The position numbers were made by a program, and so were the translations under genes. DNA of 16,599 bases from positions 1 through 16,599 of the forward strand of contig NZFJ01000024.1 of NCBI GenBank assembly GCA_002690625.1, given 5' to 3'. Source of the stretch: Rickettsiales bacterium. GTDB lineage: Bacteria; Pseudomonadota; Alphaproteobacteria; TMED109; TMED131. The notes under the pieces were generated by a model. The model was not told the DNA's origin and did no database searches. It saw nothing but the letters and a program-made list of their open reading frames with translations. This document shows positions 1-9,291 of the stretch, one piece after another (position 1 is the first letter of the stretch; each line of letters begins with the position of its first letter).

Positions 1-1
1 A

Positions 2-472
2 AATGTATTATTTTCATCGCCTTCTATGTTAGTTATAGATCTGCTTGGGCAAATGAGAGCAACTAGAACACACTTAGCAATAATAGTTGATGAGCAAGGA
101 GGCACCGATGGAATAGTTACTATTGAGGATTTAGTTGAAGAGATAGTTGGTGAAATTGAAGATGAACATGATTCTAAGGAAGAACCGTCAATTACTACTC
201 TAGAAAATGGAGCTTTATTGGTTGAGGGTCGTACGAATGTGATAGATTTAGAAAGAGCTTTAGGGCTCAAGTTTACTGATGTTAAGGCATATGAAGAAAT
301 TGAAACAGTAGGAGGATTAATATTTACAATCTGTGGAAAAATTCCTAAAGTTAATGATCATATTCCTGAAGCCAGATTAGGCATTAGCTTTAAAATATTG
401 GAAGCAGACCACAGAAAGATTTATAAAGTTGTTGTATCTAGGGGTGAGAATTTAGGGGTAAAAAATAATTAG
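2..472 (+). CDS. corC: CorC/HlyC-type CBS-domain protein, 3' part
   Basis: The reading frame is open from the left edge of the window, so the 5' half of the gene is missing; 156 codons remain. The visible part holds the end of the second CBS domain (THLAIIVDEQGGTDGIVTIE, then an acidic EEIVGEIEDEHD segment) and a complete C-terminal CorC_HlyC domain of about 80 residues (GALLVEGRTNVIDLERALGL to the end). Family members are linked to magnesium/cobalt resistance and are found either soluble or fused to a DUF21 membrane domain; which form this is cannot be seen. The gene commonly lies between ybeY and lnt, and lnt follows directly here. The ATG at 26 is internal, because the CBS sequence continues upstream of it. 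The stop codon at 470-472 overlaps the proposed lnt start by one base, and the end of the gene carries the lnt Shine-Dalgarno sequence. Confidence 0.9.
   Translation, partial: NVLFSSPSMLVIDLLGQMRATRTHLAIIVDEQGGTDGIVTIEDLVEEIVGEIEDEHDSKEEPSITTLENGALLVEGRTNVIDLERALGLKFTDVKAYEEIETVGGLIFTICGKIPKVNDHIPEARLGISFKILEADHRKIYKVVVSRGENLGVKNN
454..458 (+). promoter_or_regulatory. Shine-Dalgarno AGGGG that places the lnt start
   Basis: AGGGG lies inside the last codons of corC. It is 6 bases before the in-frame ATA at 465 and 9 bases before the in-frame ATT at 468. The normal spacing supports initiation here rather than at the TTG at 747. The trmB start has the same geometry. Confidence 0.6.
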
Positions 473-1982
473 AGCTCTTAAAAAAAAATATGAGATTGTA
501 GTTTTATTATTATTAGGTTTTTTTTCTAGTTTAGGTTATGCCCCTTATAACTTATACTTCTTAACTATAATATCATTACTCTTTTCACTTATTATATTAG
601 AAAAAACTTTTTTTAAAAAAGATGCTTTCAAAAAAGGTTTCGTATTTGGATTTAGTTTTCATATATCTATTTTATATTGGATAGCCATTTCTTTTGAAAC
701 AGCAAACGTAGGCGGTATATATTTTGGTTTATTTGCTGTTATAATTTTGAGTATTTTTTTATCTTTATTTACTGCCATATCTTTTTTTCTAATTAAATAC
801 TTCAACTTTCAGTTTAACAATTATTTAGGAGTATTATCTGTAGTTACTATTTTTTCTTTATTTGATTGGATTAAAGGAAATATACTTTGGGGTTTTCCTT
901 GGATACCAATATCTTCAATTTGGACATTTGATGAGTCAACCATTTCTATTTTTTCAATTATAGGAATATGGGGATACTCTTTTGTAACTTATTCATTAAT
1001 ATTAGGAATTTATTCTATAAAGTATAATTATAAAATAAGTATATTTTTTTTCTCACCATTTATTTTCTTTTTTTGTTTAGCAAATTTTATTTTAAAGCCG
1101 GAGATAAAAGAGATAGATGATTTACTTATTAGATTAGTACAACCCAATATTAAGCAGGAAGATAAATGGGATATAGAAAAAACAGAAAAAAATTTAAGTA
1201 CTTTAATAAACTTATCTAATAAAAGTAGTGATAAAGAAATTGATTTAATAATATGGCCAGAAACTGCTGTTGCTTATAACATAGAAAAAAGTAAAAAAAA
1301 GAATGATTTTTTAATATCTAAACTAAATAATTTTAATAATCTGATATTAGGCTCCATCAGAAGAGATTTTAAAGATGAACAAAATTTAATTTATAATTCC
1401 TTATTTTTAATACAGGATAAATTTAAAAGAATACAGCATCATGACAAATTAAAGTTAGTTCCCTTTGGAGAGTATATACCCTTTAGAGGATTTTTAAATA
1501 AAAGGCAATTAACTTTAGGAGGTTTAGATTTTACGGTAGGAGATAAAATAAAAATATTAAAATTAAATGATAAAGTGAAAATATTACCATTAATTTGCTA
1601 TGAAGTTATTTTTCCTAATATATCTAGGAAAAAAAGCAATAATTATAATATTTTAGTTAATATCACCAATGATGCATGGTATGGGAAGTCACGAGGCCCT
1701 TATCAACATTTAGAACTATCTAAAATAAGAGCTGTTTTAGAAGGAAAATATTTAATTAGAGTAGCTAATACCGGTATTTCTGCTATCATAAACCATAATG
1801 GAACAGTTGAAAATCATTTAAAATTAACACAAAGTGGAATTATAGATAAAGAATTAGTTTTGACAAAGAAAAATACTTTGTATAGTAAATTAGGAGAGAC
1901 TTTTTTTTTTAGTGCTCTACTATTATCGTTTTTGATAATAATATTTAATTTGAATAGGAGATCAGGTAATAAACATGAATAG
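468..1982 (+). CDS. lnt: Apolipoprotein N-acyltransferase, probable ATT start
   Basis: Lnt moves an acyl chain from a phospholipid to the amino group of the lipoprotein N-terminal cysteine, at the outer face of the inner membrane. From ATT 468 the protein is 504 residues, a normal length. The N-terminal half is a series of hydrophobic helices, including residues 9-23 and the conserved GYAPYN at 23-28, then LYWIAISFE and a GFPW loop. The C-terminal nitrilase-like domain carries the expected triad: E265 (IIWPETA), K327 (DKLKLVPFGEYIP) and C377 (LICYEVIFP), close to E. coli E267/K335/C387. The first standard start is TTG 747, which would remove 93 residues including conserved membrane segments. 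The frame is open back to the TAA at 459 and contains no ATG, GTG or TTG before 747, so ATT 468 (or ATA 465) is the likely start. The 3' end overlaps metK by 8 bases. Confidence 0.9.
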   Translation: MRALKKKYEIVVLLLLGFFSSLGYAPYNLYFLTIISLLFSLIILEKTFFKKDAFKKGFVFGFSFHISILYWIAISFETANVGGIYFGLFAVIILSIFLSLFTAISFFLIKYFNFQFNNYLGVLSVVTIFSLFDWIKGNILWGFPWIPISSIWTFDESTISIFSIIGIWGYSFVTYSLILGIYSIKYNYKISIFFFSPFIFFFCLANFILKPEIKEIDDLLIRLVQPNIKQEDKWDIEKTEKNLSTLINLSNKSSDKEIDLIIWPETAVAYNIEKSKKKNDFLISKLNNFNNLILGSIRRDFKDEQNLIYNSLFLIQDKFKRIQHHDKLKLVPFGEYIPFRGFLNKRQLTLGGLDFTVGDKIKILKLNDKVKILPLICYEVIFPNISRKKSNNYNILVNITNDAWYGKSRGPYQHLELSKIRAVLEGKYLIRVANTGISAIINHNGTVENHLKLTQSGIIDKELVLTKKNTLYSKLGETFFFSALLLSFLIIIFNLNRRSGNKHE

Positions 1983-3156
1983 TAATAAATATATATTCAC
2001 TAGTGAAAGTGTTTCTGAAGGCCATCCAGATAAGGTTTGTGATCAAATATCTGACGCAATAGTTGATTACTATTTATCAAAATGTAAAGCCCCAGATCTT
2101 GCAAGAGTAGCATGTGAAACTATGGTAACTACTAATAAGGTTTTTATAGCTGGAGAAGTAAGAGGCGATGGAGAGCTAATAAATGTCAATCAAGCTGAAA
2201 TAGAAAACCGTGTTAGAGATGTAATAAAATCAATTGGTTATGAACAAGAGACTTTCCATTGGGAGAAATTAGAAGTTTTAATAAACCTTCACTCACAATC
2301 ACCTGATATTAGCAGAGGTGTAGATGCAGTTGAAAAAAATGAAGAAGGAGCAGGTGATCAAGGAATTATGTTTGGTTATGCTTCTAATGAAACCGAAGCT
2401 TACATGCCTCTACCAATAAAATTAAGTCATTCTTTATTGCAGGAAATCAGAAATAAAAGACAAAATAAGGAAATAATAGGTTTAGGCCCAGATGCAAAAT
2501 CTCAGTTTTCAATTGAATATAAAGATAATAAGCCCGATAAAATTCATTCAATTGTATTATCAATACAGCATCAAGCAAATATAACAAAAGATGATATAAA
2601 AAATATGACTTTTCCTATAATTGAAAATATAATTCCTAGAGGATGGGATGTGCCTGAAGAAAATATATTTATTAACCCTACTGGTAAATTTGAAATTGGT
2701 GGGCCTCATGGTGATGCGGGTCTAACAGGCAGAAAAATAGTAGTTGATACTTATGGGGGAGTATGCCCTCACGGTGGAGGCGCATTTTCTGGGAAAGATC
2801 CATCAAAAGTTGATAGATCTGGAGCTTATGCGGCTAGGTATATTGCAAAAAATATAGTTGCAGCAGGAATAGCTGAGAAATGCACAATACAATTAGCTTA
2901 TATAATTGGTGTATCTGAACCAATATCAATATACGTTGATACACATAATACAGGAAAAATTAATAATTCAAAACTTATTAAAAATATAAGAGAAATATTT
3001 GAATTAAAGCCAGCAGGCATAAGAAAAATGCTTAGACTTGCAAATCCTATTTATCAGAAAACGGCTTCATTCGGTCATTTTGGAAGAGAAGCAGCAGGTG
3101 ATTATTTTACATGGGAAAAATTAGATAAAATTGATGAATTAAAGGGTTTAATATAA
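1975..3156 (+). CDS. metK: S-adenosylmethionine synthetase
   Basis: This cytoplasmic enzyme makes AdoMet from ATP and methionine. The 393-residue length is normal for the family and the gene is intact. Signature motifs are in order: GHPDK at residues 16-20 with the active-site histidine, GAGDQGIMFGYA in the middle, GGPHGDAGLTGRK from about 242, and the glycine-rich loop GGGAFSGKDPSKVDRSGAY from about 267. The ATG start overlaps the end of lnt by 8 bases and is preceded by AGGAG and a closer AGG, giving two possible ribosome-binding sites. The next gene, trmB, uses AdoMet as methyl donor and probably starts on the last base of the metK stop codon, so the two products are likely coupled in translation. 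Confidence 0.97.
   Translation: MNSNKYIFTSESVSEGHPDKVCDQISDAIVDYYLSKCKAPDLARVACETMVTTNKVFIAGEVRGDGELINVNQAEIENRVRDVIKSIGYEQETFHWEKLEVLINLHSQSPDISRGVDAVEKNEEGAGDQGIMFGYASNETEAYMPLPIKLSHSLLQEIRNKRQNKEIIGLGPDAKSQFSIEYKDNKPDKIHSIVLSIQHQANITKDDIKNMTFPIIENIIPRGWDVPEENIFINPTGKFEIGGPHGDAGLTGRKIVVDTYGGVCPHGGGAFSGKDPSKVDRSGAYAARYIAKNIVAAGIAEKCTIQLAYIIGVSEPISIYVDTHNTGKINNSKLIKNIREIFELKPAGIRKMLRLANPIYQKTASFGHFGREAAGDYFTWEKLDKIDELKGLI
3141..3146 (+). promoter_or_regulatory. Shine-Dalgarno AAAGGG that places the trmB start
   Basis: AAAGGG sits in the last codons of metK, 6 bases before in-frame ATA 3153 and 9 bases before in-frame ATT 3156. This is the same spacing as at lnt (454-458). It supports a start at the metK stop codon rather than at TTG 3252. 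Confidence 0.6.
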
Positions 3157-3830
3157 TTAAAAAAGATTATCATTACTATGGAAGAAGAATAGGATTTAAG
3201 TTAAGTAAAAAAAAAAAGTTAGTTTTAGAAAATATTTTACCTAAAATTGAATTGACTAATAAAAATATAGATAATTATATTAATAGTTCTTTAAGTAATA
3301 ATAAGAAAATTAATTTAGAAGTGGGTTTTGGTTCAGGTGAGAACTTAAATCATATGATTAGAACTAATAAAGATTCTTACTTTATAGGCTGTGAGCCATA
3401 TCTTAATGGATTGGCAAGTTTCCTGTTAGATTTAGAAAAAATTAATATTGAAAGAGTAAAGGTTTTTAAGCAGGATGTACGAGAATTGATAACATGTTTT
3501 CCAAAAAATTTTTTAAGCAATATAATAATATTTTTTCCAGATCCTTGGCCTAAAAATAAACATAAAAAAAGAAGAATAGTAAATGAAAAAAATATCGAAT
3601 TAATGACAGCTTGTTTAAAAAAGGAAGGAAAAATTTATACAGCAACAGATGTTGAAGATTACTTTAATTGGATGATTAAAGTGTTTAATAATTCTAAAAA
3701 ACTAAAGATAATTTATAGAAATAAATTTTGCATAAAAAAAGATTTTTTTTCAATTACTAGATATGAAAAAAAAGCTTTAGATAAAAATAAAAAAACTTTT
3801 TTTTTAGAGGTAAAAAAATATCTGGATTAA
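3156..3830 (+). CDS. trmB: tRNA (guanine-N7-)-methyltransferase, probable ATT start
   Basis: TrmB methylates G46 of tRNA to m7G using AdoMet. From ATT 3156 it has 224 residues, usual for the family. Visible motifs are the N-terminal YYGRRIG element, the AdoMet-binding glycine loop EVGFGSGE at about 55-62, CEPY, and the hallmark PDPWPKNKHKKRR from about residue 128. The first conventional start codon is TTG 3252, which would discard YGRR and 32 residues in all. The frame upstream is open back to a TGA at 3135 and has no ATG, GTG or TTG. ATT 3156 shares its first base with the metK stop TAA (3154-3156) and follows AAAGGG at 9 bases; ATA 3153 is the alternative. It is the last gene before a probable promoter gap. 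Confidence 0.88.
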   Translation: MKKDYHYYGRRIGFKLSKKKKLVLENILPKIELTNKNIDNYINSSLSNNKKINLEVGFGSGENLNHMIRTNKDSYFIGCEPYLNGLASFLLDLEKINIERVKVFKQDVRELITCFPKNFLSNIIIFFPDPWPKNKHKKRRIVNEKNIELMTACLKKEGKIYTATDVEDYFNWMIKVFNNSKKLKIIYRNKFCIKKDFFSITRYEKKALDKNKKTFFLEVKKYLD

Positions 3831-3983
3831 TAACCAAAAGTATTTTATTTTATAGTTTACTAGTATAACGTATATTTTTGAATAAATTAACAATTTGATA
3901 TAATATTACTATTATACTACTTTTTCTTATTGTAGGGATTTTTCCTTAATCAAGTTAGAATAAGTAATTATCGAGAGGAATGT
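3831..3983 (+). promoter_or_regulatory. Probable promoter and leader of the nusA operon
   Basis: This 153-base gap holds no gene of note. A perfect TATAAT at 3899-3904 is preceded by TTGAAT at 3878-3883 with a short 15-base spacer; TTTTTG at 3875-3880 would give 18. The leader would then be about 70 bases. It contains a small hairpin: TAGGGA (3933-3938), loop TTTT, TCCTTA (3943-3948), with one G-T pair. A GAGAGGA ribosome-binding site at 3973-3979 serves the nusA ATG at 3984. The gap lies where rimP is usually found. Confidence 0.5.
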
Positions 3984-5495
3984 ATGAACGATACAGATGG
4001 GCTATCAGTAGTAAGGCCGGAGCTTTTACAAATAGCAGAAGCAGTTGCGAGAGATAAATCTATTGAACAGGAATTAGTTGTTGAAGCTATGGAACAAGCA
4101 ATTCAGTCAGCTGCAAAGAAAAAATATGGACAGGAATTAGAAGTCAAGGCAGTTATTGATAGGAGTTCAGGTGAAATAAAAATTAGCAGAGTTTTAGAAG
4201 TAGTTGAGGTTATTGAAAATTCATCACTTCAAATAACTCTAGAACAAGGAAAGTTTATAGATAAAAATGCTAAAGTTGGTGAATTTATATATGATCCTCT
4301 TCCACCTATAGATTTTGGCAGAGTTTCTGCACAAGCGGCAAAGCAAGTGATAGTTCAAAAGGTTAAAGAGGCAGATAAAGAAAGACAATATTTAGAATTT
4401 AAAGATAAAACAGGTGAAATTATCAATGGCATAGTAAAAAGAGTAGAGTATGGAAATATATTTTTAGACTTGGGAAAAGCCGAAGCTTATATGAGAAAAG
4501 ATGACACCATCCCAAGAGAAATATTTAGACCAGGGGATAGAACTAGAGCATATATTACTGAAGTAAAACAAGATTTAAATAGTCCTCAAATATTTCTGTC
4601 TAGAACTTCTAATGAATTTATGGCGGCCTTATTTACTCAAGAAGTTCCAGAAATATATGATGGAATTATAAAAATTAATTCTGTTGCGAGAGATCCAGGT
4701 AGTAGAGCAAAAATAGCAGTTTTTTCTAATGATAAAACGATTGATCCTGTTGGAGCATGTGTAGGAATGCGTGGAAGTAGAGTTCAAGCTATAGTTAATG
4801 AACTTCAAGGAGAAAAAATTGATATAATTCCTTGGTCTGAAGATCCCGCTTCATTTATAGTAAACACATTATCTCCTGCAGAAGTAACAAAGGTAGTTTT
4901 AGATGAAGAGCACAAAAAAGTCGAAGTAATAGTTCCTGATGATCAGCTAAGTTTGGCTATAGGAAGAAAAGGACAAAATGTAAGATTAGCTTCGCATGTC
5001 TCTAAATGGGAAATATCAATATTAACTGAGGGTGCTGAGTCTGAAAGAAGACAAAATGAATTAAAAAAAGAGACACAAATTCTTATAGAGGCTTTAGTTA
5101 TTGATGAAGTAATTGCTCATTTATTGGTATCAGAAGGATTTAAAACAATAGAAACTGTAGCTTATGTCCCTATAGAAGAATTAAAGTCTATAGAGGGGTT
5201 TGATGAAAACTTAGCTGAGGAATTAAAAAATAGAGCAATAGCTTATATAGATGAAAAAGAAGAAGAGTATAATAAAGAAATTAAAAATTTAGGAATTGAA
5301 GACGGCTTAAAAGATTTAACTCTTCTTGATTTAGAGATGTTAGTCATATTAGGAAAAAATAAAATATTAACTAAAAATGACCTGGCTGATTTATCGTCAG
5401 AAGAACTGGTTGATATTTTAGGAGACAAATTGCAGAATATAGAAGATGCGAATAAGATTATTATGAAAGCTAGAGAAGATTGGTTTAAAGATTAA
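3984..5495 (+). CDS. nusA: Transcription termination/antitermination factor NusA
   Basis: NusA binds RNA polymerase and nascent RNA and affects pausing, termination and antitermination. The 503 residues show the family order: N-terminal polymerase-binding domain (starting RPELLQIAEAVARDKSIEQE), an S1 domain around 135-200 (GEIINGIVKRVEYGNIFLDL), two KH domains around 230-345 (GACVGMRGSRVQAIVNEL and DDQLSLAIGRKGQNVRLA), then an acidic C-terminal part with helix-hairpin-helix-like repeats (EELKSIEGFDENLAEELKNR). The ATG at 3984 has a good GAGAGGA site; the earlier ATG at 3980 is in another frame. The long two-repeat C-terminus is as in other proteobacteria. It is the first gene of the translation operon; no rimP precedes it and no ylxR-like gene separates it from infB. 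Confidence 0.97.
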   Translation: MNDTDGLSVVRPELLQIAEAVARDKSIEQELVVEAMEQAIQSAAKKKYGQELEVKAVIDRSSGEIKISRVLEVVEVIENSSLQITLEQGKFIDKNAKVGEFIYDPLPPIDFGRVSAQAAKQVIVQKVKEADKERQYLEFKDKTGEIINGIVKRVEYGNIFLDLGKAEAYMRKDDTIPREIFRPGDRTRAYITEVKQDLNSPQIFLSRTSNEFMAALFTQEVPEIYDGIIKINSVARDPGSRAKIAVFSNDKTIDPVGACVGMRGSRVQAIVNELQGEKIDIIPWSEDPASFIVNTLSPAEVTKVVLDEEHKKVEVIVPDDQLSLAIGRKGQNVRLASHVSKWEISILTEGAESERRQNELKKETQILIEALVIDEVIAHLLVSEGFKTIETVAYVPIEELKSIEGFDENLAEELKNRAIAYIDEKEEEYNKEIKNLGIEDGLKDLTLLDLEMLVILGKNKILTKNDLADLSSEELVDILGDKLQNIEDANKIIMKAREDWFKD

Positions 5496-5525
5496 TTAAT
5501 TTGCATGTGATATAGTGGTATAATT

Positions 5526-7997
5526 ATGGAAAAAAAAAAATTAGGATTATCTGACAAATCAAAGTTAGAATTAAGTAAAACAGTTGGAGGAGGAACTGTA
5601 AAACAATCTTTTAGCCATGGAAGAGTTAAATCAGTAGCGGTAGAAGTTAAAAAAGTAAGAACCTTTAGAAAAAATGGCACCGAAAAAGAAATAAAAGGTT
5701 CAAATAATAATGATTTAATCAACAAAGAATTCAATGATGCAAAGCTAAAACCTAAAGAGGTTTCTAGTGATATTAAAGAAAGTAACAATGACAATAATAA
5801 AGTACGTCTTCAAGAGTTAAAAGACAATGCACAAACAGATCGTATAGCTAGAGAAAATCAAATTTCTTCAACTGAAGAGAAAAATAAAAAAGAAAAGTTT
5901 TTAAAAGATAAAAAAAATAGCTCTATTATAGATAAGAAAGTTGGTAAACAAGGTTTGGGGTCTTCAGTTGTTACCGATGATGCAAAGAAAAGAACTCAAC
6001 AAAAAGAAGAAGACAATGTTAAAAAATTGAGTAGCAAAAAAAATAGAGCCGATCTTAAAAAACAATTATCTCTTGGTAAAGTAAATATCAGAAGGCAGGC
6101 AGGAAAAATGACCATTCAGCAGGCTTATGATGATGAAGAAAGACAAAGAAGTTTAGCCTCAATTAGAAGGGCCAGAGAAAAAGAAAAAAAAGCAGCTGAA
6201 GGAAAAGTTCTCACAGAAAGCAACATCAAACCAATAGTAAGAGAAGTAAAAATACCAGAGTTCATTTCAGTACAGGAACTAGCAAATAGAATGGCTTCGA
6301 GAGTAGCAGAAGTAATTAAAGTTTTAATAAAAAATGATATAGCTGCTACAGCAACTCAGACAATAGACTCAGATACAGCAGAGTTAGTAGTTTTAGAATT
6401 TGGCCATAAGCCTAAAAGAGTATCTGAGTCAGATATTGAACTTGGCTTAGATACTACAGTGGAAGAAAAAGAAGATGCTATTATAAGACCTCCTATAGTT
6501 ACTGTTATGGGACATGTTGATCATGGTAAAACCACTTTATTAGATGCTTTGAGAAATACTGATTTAGTATCTAAAGAGCAAGGAGGGATCACGCAGCATA
6601 TAGGCTCTTACCAAATTAATACAAAAGCTGGTAAGAAAATAACATTTATCGACACTCCGGGCCATTCAGCTTTCAGTGGCATGAGGGCTAGAGGGGCAAA
6701 GTTAACTGATATTGTTATTTTAGTTGTAGCCGCTGATGATGGGATCATGCCCCAAACAATAGAAGCTATTCAGCATTCGAAAGCAGCTAAGGTACCTATA
6801 ATTGTCGCAGTCAATAAAATAGATGCTACAGGAGCAGATACCGATAAGGTAATAAATGAACTTTTAAAGCATGACATAGTTGTAGAAAAATTAGGAGGAG
6901 AAGTCCCATTAGTAGAGATATCTGCTCTTAAAAAAAAGAATTTAGATAGTTTAATAGATAATATTATAGTAGTAGCAGAAATAATTGAAATAAAAGCAAG
7001 TATTACCCAAAGGTCAGAAGGAACAGTATTGGAAGCTAAAAGAGAACAAGGTAGAGGAGTGGTTGCTTCTATAGTTCAACAAAGAGGTGTTTTAAAAAAG
7101 GGTGATATTATTGTTGCAGGTTCTCAATGGGGAAAAATTAGAGCAATAATTGATGATAAAGGAAAAACTTTGAATAATTTACCTCCATCTTCGCCAGCCG
7201 AAATATTAGGTTTAAACGATATTCCCTTAGCGGGGGATGATATTATTGTAGTGGATAATGAAGCTAGAGCTAGAGAAGTAAGTGAATACAGAAAAGCAGT
7301 TATTTTGAAAGAAAAGACAAATTTGTCTAGAGCAAATTCAATGGAAAATATTTTTAAAAATATAAAATCTGGTGAAAAAAAATTACTAAACATTGTACTT
7401 AAAACTGATGCATTAGGATCAAAGGAAGCAATAGTTAATACTTTAGAAAAAATAGGAAATGATGAAGTAAACGTTCAAATTTTATTATCGGGAGTTGGAG
7501 GAATTAACGAAACAGATGTAGCTCTAGCTTCTTCAAATGAAGCTTTGATTTTGGGTTTTAATGTAAGGGCAGATATTCAAGCTAAAAAAATGGCAAAGCA
7601 GCAAGGAGTTAGTATTAAGTATTATTCAATTATTTATGAAATATTTGATGAAATTAGAGATTTATTATCAGGTCTCTTAGCACCGACAGAAAAAGAAAAA
7701 TTTTTGGGTTATGCAACTATAAAACAAATTTTTAAAATATCTAAAATTGGAAAAATTGCTGGATGTCTCGTTTCAGAAGGTATAATAAAAAGAAATACTA
7801 AATTAAGAATTCTAAGAGATAATGTAGTAATACACTCTGGTGATTTAGATAATTTAAAAAGACATAATGATGATACTAAAGAGGTAAAGCAGGGATTGGA
7901 ATGTGGTATTTCTATTCAGAATTATAATGATATTCAAGTTGATGATGTTATAGAATGTTTTGAAATTGAAAAGACAGCAAGAACTTTAGAAGAATAG
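5526..7997 (+). CDS. infB: Translation initiation factor IF-2
   Basis: IF-2 is the GTPase that brings initiator fMet-tRNA to the 30S subunit and promotes 50S joining. The 823-residue protein starts with the IF2-associated motif ([17 protein letters not shown]). A long, highly charged Lys/Glu-rich and presumably disordered region reaches to about residue 190, and an IF2_N domain follows around 240-290 ([20 protein letters not shown]). The GTPase domain has G1 GHVDHGKTT near 329, G3 DTPGHSAF near 376 and G4 NKID near 430, followed by the beta-barrel, IF2 and C-terminal fMet-tRNA-binding domains. The ribosome-binding site before ATG 5526 is poor (AGTGG at about 8 bases). The gap after nusA is 30 bases. 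Given the probable ATT initiation at lnt and trmB, initiation factors of this organism are worth comparing, but I see no missing motif here. Confidence 0.97.
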   Translation: MEKKKLGLSDKSKLELSKTVGGGTVKQSFSHGRVKSVAVEVKKVRTFRKNGTEKEIKGSNNNDLINKEFNDAKLKPKEVSSDIKESNNDNNKVRLQELKDNAQTDRIARENQISSTEEKNKKEKFLKDKKNSSIIDKKVGKQGLGSSVVTDDAKKRTQQKEEDNVKKLSSKKNRADLKKQLSLGKVNIRRQAGKMTIQQAYDDEERQRSLASIRRAREKEKKAAEGKVLTESNIKPIVREVKIPEFISVQELANRMASRVAEVIKVLIKNDIAATATQTIDSDTAELVVLEFGHKPKRVSESDIELGLDTTVEEKEDAIIRPPIVTVMGHVDHGKTTLLDALRNTDLVSKEQGGITQHIGSYQINTKAGKKITFIDTPGHSAFSGMRARGAKLTDIVILVVAADDGIMPQTIEAIQHSKAAKVPIIVAVNKIDATGADTDKVINELLKHDIVVEKLGGEVPLVEISALKKKNLDSLIDNIIVVAEIIEIKASITQRSEGTVLEAKREQGRGVVASIVQQRGVLKKGDIIVAGSQWGKIRAIIDDKGKTLNNLPPSSPAEILGLNDIPLAGDDIIVVDNEARAREVSEYRKAVILKEKTNLSRANSMENIFKNIKSGEKKLLNIVLKTDALGSKEAIVNTLEKIGNDEVNVQILLSGVGGINETDVALASSNEALILGFNVRADIQAKKMAKQQGVSIKYYSIIYEIFDEIRDLLSGLLAPTEKEKFLGYATIKQIFKISKIGKIAGCLVSEGIIKRNTKLRILRDNVVIHSGDLDNLKRHNDDTKEVKQGLECGISIQNYNDIQVDDVIECFEIEKTARTLEE

Positions 7998-8016
7998 GTT
8001 TTTTAAGGAATGTTAT

Positions 8017-8364
8017 GTGCAAACAAAAAATAATAGATTGCTTAGAGTAGGTGAAAATATCAGAGCGATATTGTCAGAAAACTTATTATCAAATGACATA
8101 AATATTCAAGAACTTAGCGATGATGTTATAATTACTATAACAGAGGTTCAACCTTCAAAAGATCTTAGATATGCAAAAGCTTATGTAAGTTCTTTAGGGG
8201 AAGATGAGAAAAAAGTATCAGAAATTCTTAATAATTATTCTAATGTATTTTCTAAATTAGTAGCAAAACAAATAGAAACTAAGTACTCTCCAAAAATATC
8301 ATTTTTCCCTGATTTATCTTTTCAAACAGCGAGCAAAATAAATACACTAATTAATCAGAAGTAA
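8017..8364 (+). CDS. rbfA: Ribosome-binding factor A
   Basis: RbfA is a small KH-like protein that assists late maturation of the 30S subunit and 16S rRNA 5'-end processing. The 115-residue product fits the family: N-terminal RVGENIRAILSENL, a central VIITITEVQPSKDLRYAKAYVSSLG (a typical RbfA strand pattern) and a final PDLSFQTASKINTLI. GTG 8017 is chosen because AAGGA lies 7 bases before it; the two nearby ATGs (8010 and 8015) are in other frames with early stops. The gene lies between infB (19-base gap) and truB, whose ATG shares the last base of the rbfA stop (TAATG). Confidence 0.92.
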   Translation: MQTKNNRLLRVGENIRAILSENLLSNDINIQELSDDVIITITEVQPSKDLRYAKAYVSSLGEDEKKVSEILNNYSNVFSKLVAKQIETKYSPKISFFPDLSFQTASKINTLINQK

Positions 8365-9278
8365 TGAGTCTTTGCACTTCATCTCATATAAATAATGGAT
8401 GGTTAAATATTTATAAAGATAGAGGAATAAGTTCAAATGATGTTTTAAAAAAACTAAAAAGGAAATTCTCATTGAAAAAGCTTGGGCATTATGGAACTCT
8501 AGATCCTTTAGCCTCAGGAGTTTTACCTATAGCAATTGGAGAAGCTACAAAAACAATAAACTTTATTAATAACAATTTTAAGAAATATTCATTTACGATT
8601 ATATGGGGAAAAGAAACAGATACTTGCGACGCAGAGGGAAAAGTCATAAAAAAATCGTCTGTAAGACCTAAAGTGAAAGATATAAAGTTGGTAATTAATC
8701 AACATTTCACAGGTATTATTAATCAAAAACCTCCTATCTTCTCAGCTGTAAAAATTAATGGTGTAAGAGCCTATAAATTAGCTAGAAAAAATATTAAATT
8801 TGAAACAAAACCTAAAAAAATTAATATAATAGATTTTAATTTAAGAGAAAATATTGTTAATAATCATACTAAATTTAGAATAAAATGTAGTTCGGGCACT
8901 TATATAAGATCTATAGCTCGTGATTTATCTAACAAATTAGATACCTTTGGTTATGCTGAGAATATAATAAGAGAGGAAAACTCTTTTTTTACCACTCAAA
9001 ATTCTATTAACCTAAATGATATATTAGATGCAGATATTAATGATTTAAATAAATTTTTACTACCAGTAGATTTTGCTATTAAAAATTATCCTTCAATTAA
9101 TTTAGAAAAAAAATATTCAGATATATTAAAAGCTGGTAATGTGGTATATATTAAAAGGTATAAAGAGATAGGTGATAATATATCAGATTTTTTCTTAGTA
9201 AAGAGTAATAAAAAACTTGTTTCTATTGCTAATTTAGAAAAAGGGTATATCATACCACGACGTAACTTTATTAATTAG
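8364..9278 (+). CDS. truB: tRNA pseudouridine(55) synthase
   Basis: TruB converts U55 in the T-loop of tRNAs to pseudouridine. The 304-residue protein has the catalytic motif [16 protein letters not shown] with the active-site aspartate at D47 (E. coli D48). It also has the conserved [21 protein letters not shown] segment and [15 protein letters not shown]. The C-terminal part is a shorter, lysine-rich PUA-like region that is less well conserved. The ATG overlaps the rbfA stop by one base (TAATG), so translation is probably coupled; the Shine-Dalgarno sequence is weak (AGAAG). The order rbfA-truB-rpsO-pnp is classical. Confidence 0.95.
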   Translation: MSLCTSSHINNGWLNIYKDRGISSNDVLKKLKRKFSLKKLGHYGTLDPLASGVLPIAIGEATKTINFINNNFKKYSFTIIWGKETDTCDAEGKVIKKSSVRPKVKDIKLVINQHFTGIINQKPPIFSAVKINGVRAYKLARKNIKFETKPKKINIIDFNLRENIVNNHTKFRIKCSSGTYIRSIARDLSNKLDTFGYAENIIREENSFFTTQNSINLNDILDADINDLNKFLLPVDFAIKNYPSINLEKKYSDILKAGNVVYIKRYKEIGDNISDFFLVKSNKKLVSIANLEKGYIIPRRNFIN

Positions 9279-9291
9279 GTTTGGAGGAATA

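Noticed and set aside
480..488. The nine-A run near the lnt start as an indel causing a false frame
   Set aside because: The Lnt frame is sensible on both sides of the run (RALKKKYEIVV), and trmB shows the same start pattern with the same spacing, so an error is not needed to explain it.
747..1982. lnt beginning at TTG 747 (411 residues)
   Set aside because: The reading frame upstream encodes conserved Lnt membrane segments without interruption, and TTG 747 lies inside a hydrophobic helix with no Shine-Dalgarno sequence.
3252..3830. trmB beginning at TTG 3252 (192 residues)
   Set aside because: This would remove the conserved YGRR element that is encoded in frame just upstream; the longer form has the normal family length.
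5700..6080. Lys/Glu-rich low-complexity part of infB as inserted or foreign sequence
   Set aside because: A variable charged N-terminal region of this size is normal for bacterial IF-2, and the frame and codon use continue unchanged.
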